In this document: positions 20,716-30,916 of the stretch, piece after piece
How positions within the stretch are numbered: the stretch's first letter is position 1
How the letters are laid out: the number at the start of each line of letters is the position of its first letter
Assembly: GCA_011947345.1 (NCBI GenBank)
Contig: JAAVTG010000697.1
Coordinates: 434,001 to 498,000 of the forward strand
Direction: 5' to 3'
Length of the DNA stretch: 64,000 nucleotides
DNA from: Phytophthora quininea
Taxonomy: Eukaryota > Oomycota > Peronosporomycetes > Peronosporales > Peronosporaceae
Program-made: the position numbers and the translations under genes
Notes under the pieces: model-generated
What the model was told of the DNA's origin: nothing
Seen by the model: only the letters and a program-made list of their open reading frames with translations
The model's database searches: none

Positions 20716-23092
20716 AAGCTGTCCTGATAGATCAGGGAAAGACGTGCACACACACCTTCAAACACTGCACTGGGGGTCAGCCAGCACCCCCATTTTAAAA
20801 GGCAACGCACCAACCTTCGCTGGCTGCTTGAACAAAGCCAGCCGAAGGTTTGCGCGGACTCGATCGAATCTAGCGAACTCAGTCATTCTGCAAGTTGCGC
20901 CGAGCATGGCAAGCCGACTTGGATCCCCCGACTCCAGTGGCGGCTGCCAGCAGTCTCCTTCCACAGAAGCCGAGCCGGAGTCCAAGCGTCAACGCACTGA
21001 CGAGAACACACCACCCAATCGAGCCGAACACCCAAGTAGAGTTGGCACACGTCCCGACACAGCGCGTCGGATAGTGGTCAACACAACGTACAACTTTGTC
21101 AGCAGAAAATCAACACTGCGCGCGGTTTGTACGGACGAGGCGCTCTCGCTTCCGTGGGAGGACGTTCTAAAGACGATGAATAGAGTTGTTGCAGAGGGAT
21201 ATTTCTCGCCAACTTTTATGTCAATACGGTGGCGTCGAACGGCCAGCTTGTGGAGCTGACCAAGCCGTTCTACCACAAGTGTCTTGCTGGGTTGTCTGGC
21301 CCCAAACGCGTGGGCAAAACGACCGCGCAGTACCTCGCCGCCGCTAACAACGCGGGCGCAAAACACATGTACCTCGAGACAGCAGTTCAAGAGTATATTG
21401 TGCTGCGAGGTGATATACGTGCCATCAACAGCAGGTATATCAACCGGGGCATTTGTGGTTCAACAGCAGAGAAAATGGCGAAGGAAACTCGACTCAGCGT
21501 GGACACGGAACCTCGGCCGTCGGCTTCGACTGTACGTCTTTATTAAGTATAACAAGAAATCCGGTGACGCAACGGATATCGTCAAAAGTGCAATGGAGGA
21601 AGTGTACACGAGAAGGCTGTGTCAGTCCTGCCGCACCAAGAAGCGCAAGAAGAAAGCTCTACCTCCTGACTGTGCCGTTTGTCTGTCAAACCACGACGCA
21701 GCCACCAGGGTCCAAAGACTGGTTCCTCGAGACAGCGAAGGCAAGATCAACTGGAGCACATAAGCGCGTTGCTACCGCTCTACTCGACCATCCTTTCTGC
21801 CGTAGAGACAGTGAACGAAGAGAACAGCAAAATCCCAAGTTCCAGGCCACCCGAACGTTCAGCTTAGTTCCGATGAAACAAGGTTTCCGCTGTGCCTACG
21901 CGCACGTCAACTCGACGGTGCTGAGGGACCTTTCAGTGCAGCACGCTGGATGGACGCATGACCGTGGTGACCGCGAGCAGGCAGCTGGTTACTCGTGGTG
22001 AGAGCTTCAAAACTTGGGGTTCAGTGGCGGAACTATGGTGGTGTAAACTATCTCGGGTTGCGAGCTTCGAGAAGTGCGGCCTTCACTTTCACTGCAAGCC
22101 AGCAACGAATGGAAAAGGTGTCAGTATTACTCTGCATCGGAAAAAATCTGTGGCGCCAGCAGAGCCGCCGCTTCGGCGTCTCGAAGACTACGATGTCGTG
22201 TGGGGCCTAGACTCCGGGAGCATCGACACGTTTACTGACGCGAGATTCGACGTTAGCACGCACGCTTTCTGACAAAATGATACATTCCCCGTCGACTAAA
22301 TTTTACGGGGACAGCAGTTATAGGCGTAGCACCAAGCGCATCCAACGCAAGATCGCAAGGACATCCGACATCCAGACAACTCTCAAGAATATGCCAACCA
22401 AGAAGACGGCCTCTCTGGAGGTCTTGAAGGATCATATCCGCTACGTTGTTCCCAAGCTAGACAAACTACTGACATTCTTCATGAAAAGACGTTCAGGAAC
22501 CTGCGTTTCCGTCGAGGCATGTTAGCCGACAAATCCTGGAGAAGGTCTGCAACGAACTGGCCGGCAACAGCAGCCAGCGCACTCTGGTTGCTTTCGGGAA
22601 CTGGGCTGCCGCCAACTCCGCGGGCATCATCAAGAAGAAAACCCTGGACTGGTGAAGCGCTTGGAGCGCATACTTGGAGCGCATGCTCTCTCACTACTGC
22701 GACGTCAAGTCCACCGACGAACCTGACGAGCCAGACGCACCACAGCTGTCCCAGTCCAGAGCGAATGGTGGATCAAAGAACCATGCGTTACTGCCGCGAC
22801 AACGTCGTGCGGTCTGTTGCTGTGCACAAGGTCTTCCATTGTCGACGCAGAGATATAGTGGCTGGGGCCAAACCGTCAACAGGGATGTGAACGCTTCGAG
22901 GAACATCTTGGATGTGGCGCTGTGTGAGCTTCAGTTCGGCGAAGGAGCGCGGCCAGTGCGACTTCGCAGGCCATCTCCATAACTTCATGCTACCGAGGTC
23001 TCCTCTTTTGAGGGGCTGTGCAGCTGAATGGCTGGTGGAGAGTGGGGCTGCACCATCGGACACCGGCTCGGAAGAAACACACCGTACAACGT
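20716..23092 (+). mobile_element. Fanzor-type element, right copy, uninterrupted
   Basis: A 2377-bp unit repeated in inverted orientation at 14425-18529. It begins AAGCTGTCCTGATAGATC and ends CACACCGTACAACGT, with no terminal inverted repeat visible. It carries one gene, a TnpB-related nuclease. Just past the 3' end the flanks of the two copies are still similar but not identical (GAGT, GGTACAACA and TAAA shared), so the true end may lie 20-30 bp further, or both copies may have used a related target. Confidence 0.75.
20906..22982 (+). pseudogene. Fanzor (eukaryotic TnpB-like) RNA-guided nuclease, frame-broken
   Basis: From the ATG at 20906, about 690 residues in several frames. An N-terminal region ('STLRAVCTDEALSLPWEDVL', 'KTMNRVVAEGYF') leads to a basic helical region. 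'RTFSLVPMKQGF' follows, then the RuvC-I block 'YDVVWGLDSGSIDTFTD' (aspartate at 22210), and 'LVAFGNWAAANSAGIIKKK' near 22590. Next comes Asp-Glu then 'LTSQTHHSC' at 22716-22750, which matches the RuvC-II plus zinc-ribbon start (DE.xTSQTC..C in TnpB and Fanzor). The last block is 'WGQTVNRDVNASRNI' with the RuvC-III aspartate at 22884. These are the hallmarks of Fanzor, the eukaryotic relative of TnpB, which cuts DNA guided by an RNA from the element's own end. At least five frame changes interrupt it; several are in T, C or A runs. Whether any active copy exists elsewhere cannot be told. Confidence 0.75.
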
Positions 23093-23301
23093 GCACGAGT
23101 TGGTACAACAAGTTAAATCTAACCGGACATGAAAAATTGAGGAACAATTCCTTCTTTACCAAGAACCCAGAGGTAAGACACTTGAATGGAGACTTAGCAA
23201 CTACACCGCAAAAACGCGGCGTCTATGGGCTTCTTCTCGGAGCTTAGTACTAAAAGCATGGCAGTGCCGTCCTCGTGCAAACTTCCTCCGTCTCGAACCG
23301 C

Positions 23302-25806
23302 TTAGTCAAGGTCCATCTTCTCAGCCTCCGTCTCCTCAGCGGGGCGGCCTCCTCCTTGGCCATCTCCGGGGCGGGCGTCTCCACCTTCGGCATCGGCTTA
23401 GGCTTGGTGGTGATCGGCAGAGCCACAGCACGCACCGCCACAATCTTAGCGCGGATAGCAGCCGAGGTGATGGAGGGGCGTCTGTCGGGCTCAGGTCCGC
23501 CTGCTTCGTCAGGCTGTCAAACAGCCACGTCTCGGCGTCCACGCACGTTTGGCGGAGCTTCGTCTTCTCGTCCTCCGTCCAGTGCGAGTACGCGTCGTCG
23601 CCAGAGTTCACCATGCGCTTGTACTCCTCCAACACGGCCGTCAGCTCGGCCTGCGCCACGCCGCGCTCCGTGCTCTCCGTCAGACGAAACTCCACGGGCG
23701 ACGAGAGCTTGCGCATGTCGTCCAGCTTGGCCTGGTACACTGACTTGGTGCTGTCGAAGCCCTCGTCCGTGTACAGCCAGTCCTCCGTCTCGACGAGCTT
23801 CTCCTCGAGCTTGCTCTTCTCGTCAGAAGTGATGAAGCCGGCCAGGCGGTCGGTGATCTGGTTGCGCATCTCATACACGAAGCTCTCCAGCTCGTTACGC
23901 TTGTTGAACGTCTCCTCGATCACGCGGTCCTGCTGGGCCATCTTCAGCTCCTGCTCTGTGGCAGCGGTCACGTCGGCAGCCGACAGGCCGCCAACCTGGG
24001 CCTGCACCTTCAGCTCGACCTTGCGGAAACGCTTCTTCTTGGGCTCAGCCGGCTTCTCGTCGGCCTTCTTCTCCTTCTTCTCTTCACCCTCCTTCGCTTC
24101 CTCCTCGGCGGGCTTCTCCTCCTCCTTAACCTCCTGCATCAGCTGCGACGACGACACCGAGAACAGACCGTTCATATCCTGCTGCACGTTGACGCGGATC
24201 TTAGGCACCTCCGCACCGGCCTCCTGAGCGGGTATGCCCGAGATCGTGTACTTGCCGACTTCCATCACGTAGTCAGGAGGCAGGTAGGCCTTGGCCGACT
24301 CGTCGTACACGGCATCGATCGAGAACGGCTTGTCGCGACGGAATGTAACGCGCTTAGTCTTGGGGTACTCGTCCTTGCGGTTGAAGATGACCAACGAGCT
24401 GTCCTCCGAAGCGGGAGTCTCCATGCTGACATCCTCGTCGTTGTCCTCGGTGGCGTCCGTGGCCGTCGAGGCGCTGCCGTCCCACGACACACGCACAGGC
24501 AGATGCACGCGGTCCGTGACGCTGAACTCCTTGACCTTGAACATTGGCGACAAGATGGCACAGTTCAGGGCGCAACCGCGGGCAACCGACTCATCCGCAT
24601 TCAGAGTCGTGCTCAGGCCGTAGTTCTGCTGCTCCTTGTCCAGGCCCAGCACCTCGGCAAGGTGGCGCTTCACGCTGGTGACACGGGTTCCACCGCCGAC
24701 GATCTCCACGTTGGCCAGTTGTGACTTCTCGATGCCCGCGTCCTTCAGAGCGCGCTCAATGGGATCGTCCAGGCGCTGCAGCAGCGGGGCAATGAGCTCC
24801 TCGAACTCCTCGAGCGTCACCTGCGAGTTGTAGTCGCGGTCATCCGCTAGGCACTCGATGTTGATGTGCGTGGCAGTGACGCCGTAGGGGCTCAGGTTCT
24901 TCTTGGCCTTCTCGCAGGCCGAGAGCAGCTTGATGCGCGACTTGGGGTGGGCCATCGGGTCCGTCTTGTACTTGTCAGCGAACTTCTTGGCCACATCCTT
25001 GGCGATGACCATGTCAAAGTCGCGGCCCCCGAGGAAACGGTCGAAGGCGGCCGACTTAACGGTGAGGCGGCCCTGCACGAAGGCCACGATGGACACTGTG
25101 TAGCTGGCGTGGCCCAGGTCGATGAACATGACGTGCTGCGGCTCGGACTCGTGAAAGAGGTTGCGGGCCGACTTGTAGATGCCGTAGGCCAGCGCGATGG
25201 CCGTGTGCTCGTTGATGAGTCGCAGGCAGTTGAGGCCGGCGATCTTGGTGGCGTTCAGCAATGCGCGGCGCTGCACGTCCGTGTAGAAGCCGGGGCACGA
25301 GAGCACGCAGTAGGCCGGGTTGACGCCGTCGTTGGCGGCCGCCGCGATGTTCTGCATCTTGTTGAGGATCATGGCCACGACCTGCTCGCACGAGAAGGTC
25401 ACAGGCTCGTCGTTGTAGTGCAGCACGATACCCACGTCGCCGCTGGCGAGCTCCACGCACTGGTAGGCGAGCTGCGCGATCTCCTGCTGCACCTCCGGGT
25501 GCTTGAACTTGCGGCCGATCAAGCGCTTGATGTCCGTGGCCGTGTTCTTGTAGTGCATGCGCGCCATGCTGATGGCCGCCTCGCCGATGAAGCGCTGCTT
25601 GCCCTGCACGCACACCATGTTGCTGTCGGCAACGAGAGGTAGGTTAGTGGATGTGGCCCCCAGTCCATTTCAACTAGTTTTTTTTTTTAGGGGGCGTACG
25701 GGTTCTTTCTGTTGGAGTTCTCATTGAGGATGATGTCGATGCCGCCGCGCTTGGCCTGGCCGATCACGCAGTCCACGTTGCCAAAGTCCACGCCGATGAC
25801 CGACAT
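23302..25806 (-). CDS. Hsp110/Hsp70-family chaperone (nucleotide exchange factor)
   Basis: Exons 25806-25700 and 25622-23302, with intron 25699-25623 (GTACGC to GACAG, phase 2). The ATPase domain starts 'MSVIGVDFGNVDCVIGQAKR' with 'KNPNMVCVQGKQRFIGEAA', and later shows 'VMFIDLGHASYTV', 'FLGGRDFD' and 'VEIVGGGTRV'. The substrate-binding part has a long acidic/lysine-rich insertion, and the helical lid extends to a C-terminal '-KMDLD', the size and layout of Hsp110/Sse1. These proteins release ADP from Hsp70 and hold unfolded proteins in the cytosol. Two frame changes near the 3' end, both at CCCC runs (about 23484 and 23340), are probably sequencing errors. Correct reading places the stop at 23304-23302. 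Confidence 0.9.
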
Positions 25807-25991
25807 GCTGTCTCGGAGCTAGAGGGGAGGAAGTCGCAAGTACGCACGGGGGCTGGACCGACGCCGCGGGGAAAACCGAAAGTGGCTCGCGACCACCGGC
25901 TACGTGTGCAATGTGTGCCACACCAATATAAAATGATGCAGGTTTTGACGACGACGCGTCACGGGATAAATTTACAGAAGTAGAACGTAGA

Positions 25992-26009
25992 TTCGAGAAT
26001 GCTCTTGAA
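25992..26009 (-). promoter_or_regulatory. putative heat-shock element of the Hsp110 gene
   Basis: TTCGAGAATGCTCTTGAA contains the inverted pair TTCnnGAA plus an imperfect third and a fourth GAA-type unit in 5-bp phase, the arrangement bound by heat-shock factor. It lies about 190 bp upstream of the Hsp110 start codon, where such a site would make sense. The match is short and could be chance. Confidence 0.4.
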
Positions 26010-26012
26010 TTT

Positions 26013-26523
26013 GCTCACTGGTTTTGTTTGCAGTCTTCAACGCTATCTTCTGCTTCTTCACAATAGCACTTAGAATGACCGAACTGGGGTGCTATTAGCG
26101 CCCCAAAATGCCAGATTTGGCACCAGGAAAGCATTACACGGCGCCACCGGGGCGGCTAAGAGCTAAACAGTATCAGCTTTAAGGCTGTAAGACTTTTGGC
26201 TGTCCTTGTTGCTTTGAAAGTAGACTGGAAACTGAATTGGTGGGTTTATTTTTTGCTTCTGTGCTATCCATCTACCCAAGGGCGCCATCGTGGCGCGCAG
26301 TCCAAAGCATGCATTGGTTGGTTGTGGTTGGTTGGAGGAAGCGCTTGCGCAACCCGGTAAGTATGTAGTCGGCGACCCAGGCTCTCTGTGCGTGAACTCA
26401 ACTGATGATGTGGTGTTGATCTGCTCTTGCGCGTACAGATCATTACAGAGGCTATTAAGGCCACATCAGGAGCCAAAGTTGGCCCAGAAAATAGCACCAG
26501 CGGGGTGCGGAACAGTCCTCAAG
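26013..26523. other. interval with no recognised gene
   Basis: Left of about 26250 is AT-richer sequence that may be the distal Hsp110 promoter. Right of it an open frame runs from 26290 into the SANT/NAM-like pseudogene, but its first 78 residues show no domain. Nothing else is visible. Confidence 0.4.
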
Positions 26524-27357
26524 ATGTTTGAGAAACGAGGAGCAAACTGCAGCACTGAGGAGGATAAGGCTTTGTGTGAGACGTGGCTGAATGCTAGCTG
26601 TAGTGTCGCAACTGGGGCCAATCAGACCGGAGAGATTCTTGGGACAACTACAAGAAATCCCCGCTCGCTGAAGTCGCGCTTCCATGCAATTTCGCGACCT
26701 GTATCGAGATTTGTCGGTTGCTTCAAGCAGATAGAACGGCTGGATATGGGAAGGAGATCTCCAGCGGACGTCATTCATCAAGCAGTAGAGCTGTACGAGG
26801 CTGAAAATGATAAATTCCGGTTTTTATAAATGCTGGAACATCTTGAAGGACTCACCAAGGTGGGGGTGCTTGGCGAGACGGGAACGCCAAGAAGACTTTT
26901 ATCAGAAAGCGGAAAGCAGACGACTGTTCCGCTGGGCTGCAGTCAGTGGACGTATCGGTCCTGAAATAGCTGACGGTGCATCAACAGCAGCAACATAGAA
27001 AGAAGATAAGCGCCCAGTCGGTCAGCAACGGGCGAAACTGGAGCGCACAAACCTAGCTCTCTACTCTAAACATGTGCGAGCTGGAGAGCACGGAGTTTAT
27101 TGCGCCCAAACGACAGCTTGTGTCGGCACGACTTCGGAAAGAGGTTACTGCTGTTGACGCAGAGACTGCTAGATTCGCAGGATATGGACCTCGGCAAAAC
27201 GATCAATCAGATCCAGCAGAGGCCACTACCCCACCGTCAATTTCGACAGCTCTACCATTGACCCCCACAATTACTGCAAAAGACAACATCCAATTTAGTT
27301 TTATCACTAGTGATCTATCACTGCTCGAGGAGGCATTGTTATTGGTATTTCGTTAAA
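26524..27357 (+). pseudogene. SANT/NAM-associated transposon protein, decayed
   Basis: From the ATG at 26524: a SANT/trihelix-like start ('STEEDKALCETWLNAS'), the central block 'SLKSRFHAISRPVSRFVGCF', 'ADVIHQAVELYEAENDKF', then 'CWNILKDSPRW' and 'RPVGQQRAKLERT'. This is the pattern of the Myb/SANT plus NAM-associated C-terminal proteins that accompany PIF/Harbinger-type elements and are very common in oomycete repeats. A frame change near 26815 and an in-frame stop at 26996-26998 interrupt it, and the segment after 'TGEI' seems shortened. No partner nuclease gene lies next to it. Confidence 0.55.
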
Positions 27358-27412
27358 ACAAAAGGCAGATTTATTGAAATTGAGATTATGCGGACGAGTC
27401 CGAGTGGAAAAT

Positions 27413-27487
27413 AAGTGGACGTTGAGGGGTTCGAACCCTCGATCACCACATCAAGCCCCGAGTGCACAATCCACGAAGCCACACCAG
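27413..27487 (-). repeat. tRNA-like sequence, possible SINE head
   Basis: On the minus strand this 75-bp stretch has an A-box-like TGGCTTCGTGG and a perfect B box GGTTCGAACCC in a GAGGG/CCCTC T-arm, at the spacing of RNA polymerase III internal promoters. The acceptor ends do not pair and the anticodon arm is poor, so it is not a functional tRNA. A tRNA-derived SINE or tRNA pseudogene fits best. Confidence 0.4.
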
Positions 27488-28039
27488 GTTTAGAGTGGGT
27501 GGATAAACTCCGACAGCAACACGGTTGCTTGGCCGGATTGCCTCATCTCCGCTCTTGTCAAGAGTGACACTAGCTATACCACGCAAGTGACCAAAGTTAA
27601 GGGACGATGTTCTGAAGCAAAACGTTGCTCTGAGGACGGTGTCCACGACAGGTTTTGAAACCTCGATCTGTAGCGTCAGCTCCAGAAGCACAGACGACTA
27701 CGCCACTTGTGGCAATGTGCGGACAATGTCCGGCAGCAAAAGGAGACGCTGCATGCTAACAACTACCAAGCCATATCGCAATGGCATTGTCGTTAATAGT
27801 GGCCTTGCCACTAACCCGATGATCTCGCATCGCAATTGGCTCAACGGTCCAGCCACACGTCACCGACGTGTTCGTTTCCACTTTATGGAGCAGGAGGTGA
27901 TGCACCCTCACGAGCGCGATACCTGCTCACGCTGCCTGAGCCGCGGTTTCGGACCAGAGCCTGAGCTTAGGGTCTGATCCACTCGCTGCACGTCGTCTCC
28001 ACATGATAGCGGAGCTCTCTATTCTTATCGTGAAGAGCG
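27488..28039. other. interval with no recognised gene
   Basis: Short interrupted frames on both strands. The right part is probably the 3' end of the Gypsy element that begins at about 28040. I see no chromodomain or long terminal repeat. Confidence 0.35.
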
Positions 28040-30730
28040 GGAGACGGACGGCGGTCCGCCTGCCTTCCAGCAGGCGCCGATGCTGGCGATGCAGCTCCAC
28101 CAGCTATTGCCGGATCAGGATTCGGGCACGATGACCACTCACAGTCCCATGAACAAGAGGTGTACGAATCTGCCGCGTTGGCAACGGTGCTAGCGCGTCC
28201 GCGCGTACCCCTGCGGGATCATGGTACGGCTTCAGTAAACCAACATAGAACACAGGGTGTGTTCACATCTTCGTAGGATGGTTGAGGGTATACGCTAGGC
28301 CTTTCTTGAACACAACCTTAAAAAGTCCGATGGAGCGCGGACGCAGCTTCGTCTTGAAGACGATCGACACGGTGTGCGTGGGAACTAAGGTTCCTCGTCA
28401 TGAGGCACCATCACACGTGGAGGATCATCAGACCCGTGCTGTAATACAGCAAGTCGCCATCGCAGGTGTAGCGATGCAGCCTCGCGCGCAAGCGCCCAGA
28501 CAGTTCTGTCTTCAAGTCCTTGAAGTTGTCGATCTCCAGAGCGCGCGACGCAGGACTCGCCCTGTGTATACGCTGCTGGGATAAATCCGTCACCGATGAC
28601 ATCACCATCGTGGCGTGAGAGAGCTCATAGTCCGGCCGGTGCGACAGCGCATTGGCCAGGACGTGTCTGCCAGGCTTGTACTTCACCTCAAAGTTATACT
28701 CCGCAAAGAAGGAGAGCTAGCGGGCCATCCTCTGCGAGAGGTGAGGCGACTGTGTCGCAGTGCGTAGTGACGCATGATCCGTGAAGATCACGAACGGCTT
28801 TGAGCCGAGCAGGTGCACCCTGAACTTGACGAGAGCGTACTTCATTGCAAGTAGCTCCTTGTCATGAACGGGGTAGTTCTTCTCCGCAGATTTAAGCAGG
28901 CGAGACTCAAACGCGATCATGCGTTCACGCCCATCGACGTCCGCTTGTAGCAAAGTGTAGCCGATGGCAAAGTCGGAGGCGTCACAGACGACACTGAACG
29001 GACGATCAGGGTCTGGCAGCGCCAATATCGGCGCCTGCAGGAGACTCTCCTTGATCTGCGCATCCGCAGCCTCGTGCTCAGCACGCCAACACCAGTCCGC
29101 ATCCTTCTTAAGGAGATTGGACAATGGCCTAGCCAGCTCAGCGTAGTTTTCGCTGTACTTGTGCAAGTAACTGGCGAGGCTAAGCCACTTGCGAAGGTCC
29201 TTCTGGTTCAAGGGAACCGGCCAGTCCACTATGGCCTTGACCTTGGCAGGATCTGCCCGCAAGCCACGCTTCTCAATGAAGCATCTGAGGAAGGGAATCT
29301 CCTCGTCGCCAAAGACACACTTGTCTGCGTTGGTATACAACTTGATCGTGCGCATGCACTCGAGCACCGCTCGCAGATGCTCAACGTGCATCTCGACGTC
29401 AGTCTTCCCGTGCCCAGCACGACCATGGACGAAGATGCCGTCAAAGTATGTCTGCGCATACGCCCGATGGGGCCGGAATAGCTGCTTCACAAGACGATTG
29501 AACGTCGCTGGAGCGTTCGACAGCCCTTGGGGCATAATGAGCCACTCCCAGAGCATACCACTCGGGGTGCTCATCGCTGTAAGCGGCACATCACTCCCTC
29601 GCATGAGCAGTTGGTAATAGCCATCGACTAAGTCGAGCGCGCTATACATGGTACAACCAACCATGTTGTTCTGAAGAACATCCTTCCTAGGAATCGGCGT
29701 CTGCGCCGGGATCGTGGCCGCGTTCAGCTTATTGAAAGCATGAACGATGCGCCATTTGCCGTTCGGCATTCTGACACAGAACGTCGGCGTGGAGTGCGGA
29801 GACTTGCTCTCACGTACAAGCCCTGCCGCGTGCTTAGCACGGAAGAAGGCGTCAATGACGTCGCACTGCTCCTTCGACAAGGGCCACTGGCGTGTGACGC
29901 AGTACTTCGTTCCGGGGACCAGGTCAATTTCATGACGGACCCCTCGGTCAGGAGGGAGGTTACTAGGTGGCTCCTTTGAGACGACGTCTCCATACTCCTC
30001 AAGCAAAGGATAGAAGGGGTCAGTCGGTTTTTAGGATCGCTGACCCACTTCGCGCATTCAATGCCTTCTTGGTCTCGGCCAAGACCGACTCGTCCACGAG
30101 GGACGACGAGTTCACCTCGTCTTCAGGTCGAATGATGACCACTTCGGCGAGCTCGCTGTCCTTCAGCGCCTCCCCAAACTCGGCGACGGACATCTCGTCC
30201 AGCTCTAAGAGCTCGTCAACAATTGGCGATTCATCGAGGTGCATACCTCCCTCGATTACACCCGTCACTATGTCGTCGACGAGAGTGTAGAGCTGCTCAC
30301 AGCCCGACCGCTGAGCACCGCTCGGCGCGGTCGACGCCCTTGGCGCTACAGACACCTTGTGTCGCGCACGCTGCGCTCTCCGACGCCTCCGCCTCGCCAA
30401 GGCATGTCCAGACGGGGACGGGGAGCTCACTGCGCCCTCGGCGCCTCTCGAATGAGGGGATTCGCCCGAGGGGGTGCCACGCGAAGCGTCGTGAGATCTT
30501 TGATCGCGGACGGCACTCGCCGCAGTCGATGGAACGGCCTTCAAAGAAGGCTTGGTGTCACTTCGACACCCAGCGACTCGCTCGGTCTACGACCGCTGCC
30601 GCTCAGCGAATTATGTGCTGCTGCACAACTATCAGCCCTCAAATGCTCTTCAGGACCACAGCCTTCACGGTGCCATCCACCAGCTCGGACACACCGACAT
30701 CTAGCACCATGGCCGACTCGGACCAGTGCT
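28040..30730 (-). mobile_element. Ty3/Gypsy retrotransposon, internally deleted
   Basis: Minus-strand pol remains. 30730-30010 is a low-complexity, acidic/arginine-rich gag-to-protease linker. 30006-28411 encodes reverse transcriptase, RNase H and the first part of the integrase. 28380-28050 reads as the integrase C-terminal tail ('KGLAYTLNHPTK' and 'HPVFYVGLLKPYHDP'). The catalytic core of the integrase between these two is missing at about 28400. No LTR pair is recognisable, so the outer ends are approximate. Confidence 0.7.
28411..30006 (-). pseudogene. Gypsy reverse transcriptase-RNase H, inactive
   Basis: Typical Gypsy RT blocks: 'TPTFCVRMPNGKWRIVHAFN', 'YSALDLVDGYYQLLM', 'MPQGLSNAPATFNRLV', then the RNase H region ('VVCDASDFAIGYTLLQ', 'VIFTDHASL'). 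The catalytic YxDD box reads Y-F-D-G, so the second metal-binding aspartate is replaced by glycine. An in-frame TAG at 28717-28719 stands where a tryptophan is usual, and the frame continues beyond it ('FEVKYKPGRHVLANALSHRP'). Both changes are substitutions, unlike the homopolymer indels of the host genes, so this copy is truly dead. Confidence 0.85.
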
Positions 30731-30916
30731 CACTCGCTCGCACGATCAGCTGGTATTGTAAATTCCGTCCAATTTTGCTAACACAGTCCGGTTCAGCCAA
30801 TCGCCACTTAATCGACCTGCTCCTCTAATTAGTCAATAATCTTGTAACCAAGTTGAAGTAGACATTGTCCATTGGAGCTCGCACGGGATCGCGCTGCGTG
30901 CTGCTGCTGAAGGCCA
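30731..30916. other. junction between Gypsy remnant and mariner-like fragment
   Basis: AT-rich sequence with no open frame of note. One of the two elements must end here, but no long terminal repeat or inverted repeat is recognisable. Confidence 0.3.

Noticed and set aside
14425..23092. CRISPR array or bacterial contamination, considered because of the TnpB-like protein
   Set aside because: No short regularly spaced repeats, no accessory Cas genes, and the neighbours are clearly eukaryotic with introns.
24866..25642. 258-codon plus-strand open frame inside the Hsp110 gene
   Set aside because: Antisense shadow of a strongly codon-biased gene. The minus strand carries clear Hsp70-family motifs throughout.
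27413..27487. functional tRNA gene
   Set aside because: The B box is perfect but the acceptor stem does not pair and the anticodon arm is poor, so it is kept only as a tRNA-like repeat.
30223..30828. 201-codon plus-strand frame opposite the Gypsy linker
   Set aside because: Antisense to the low-complexity gag-pol linker; no domain and no independent start signal.
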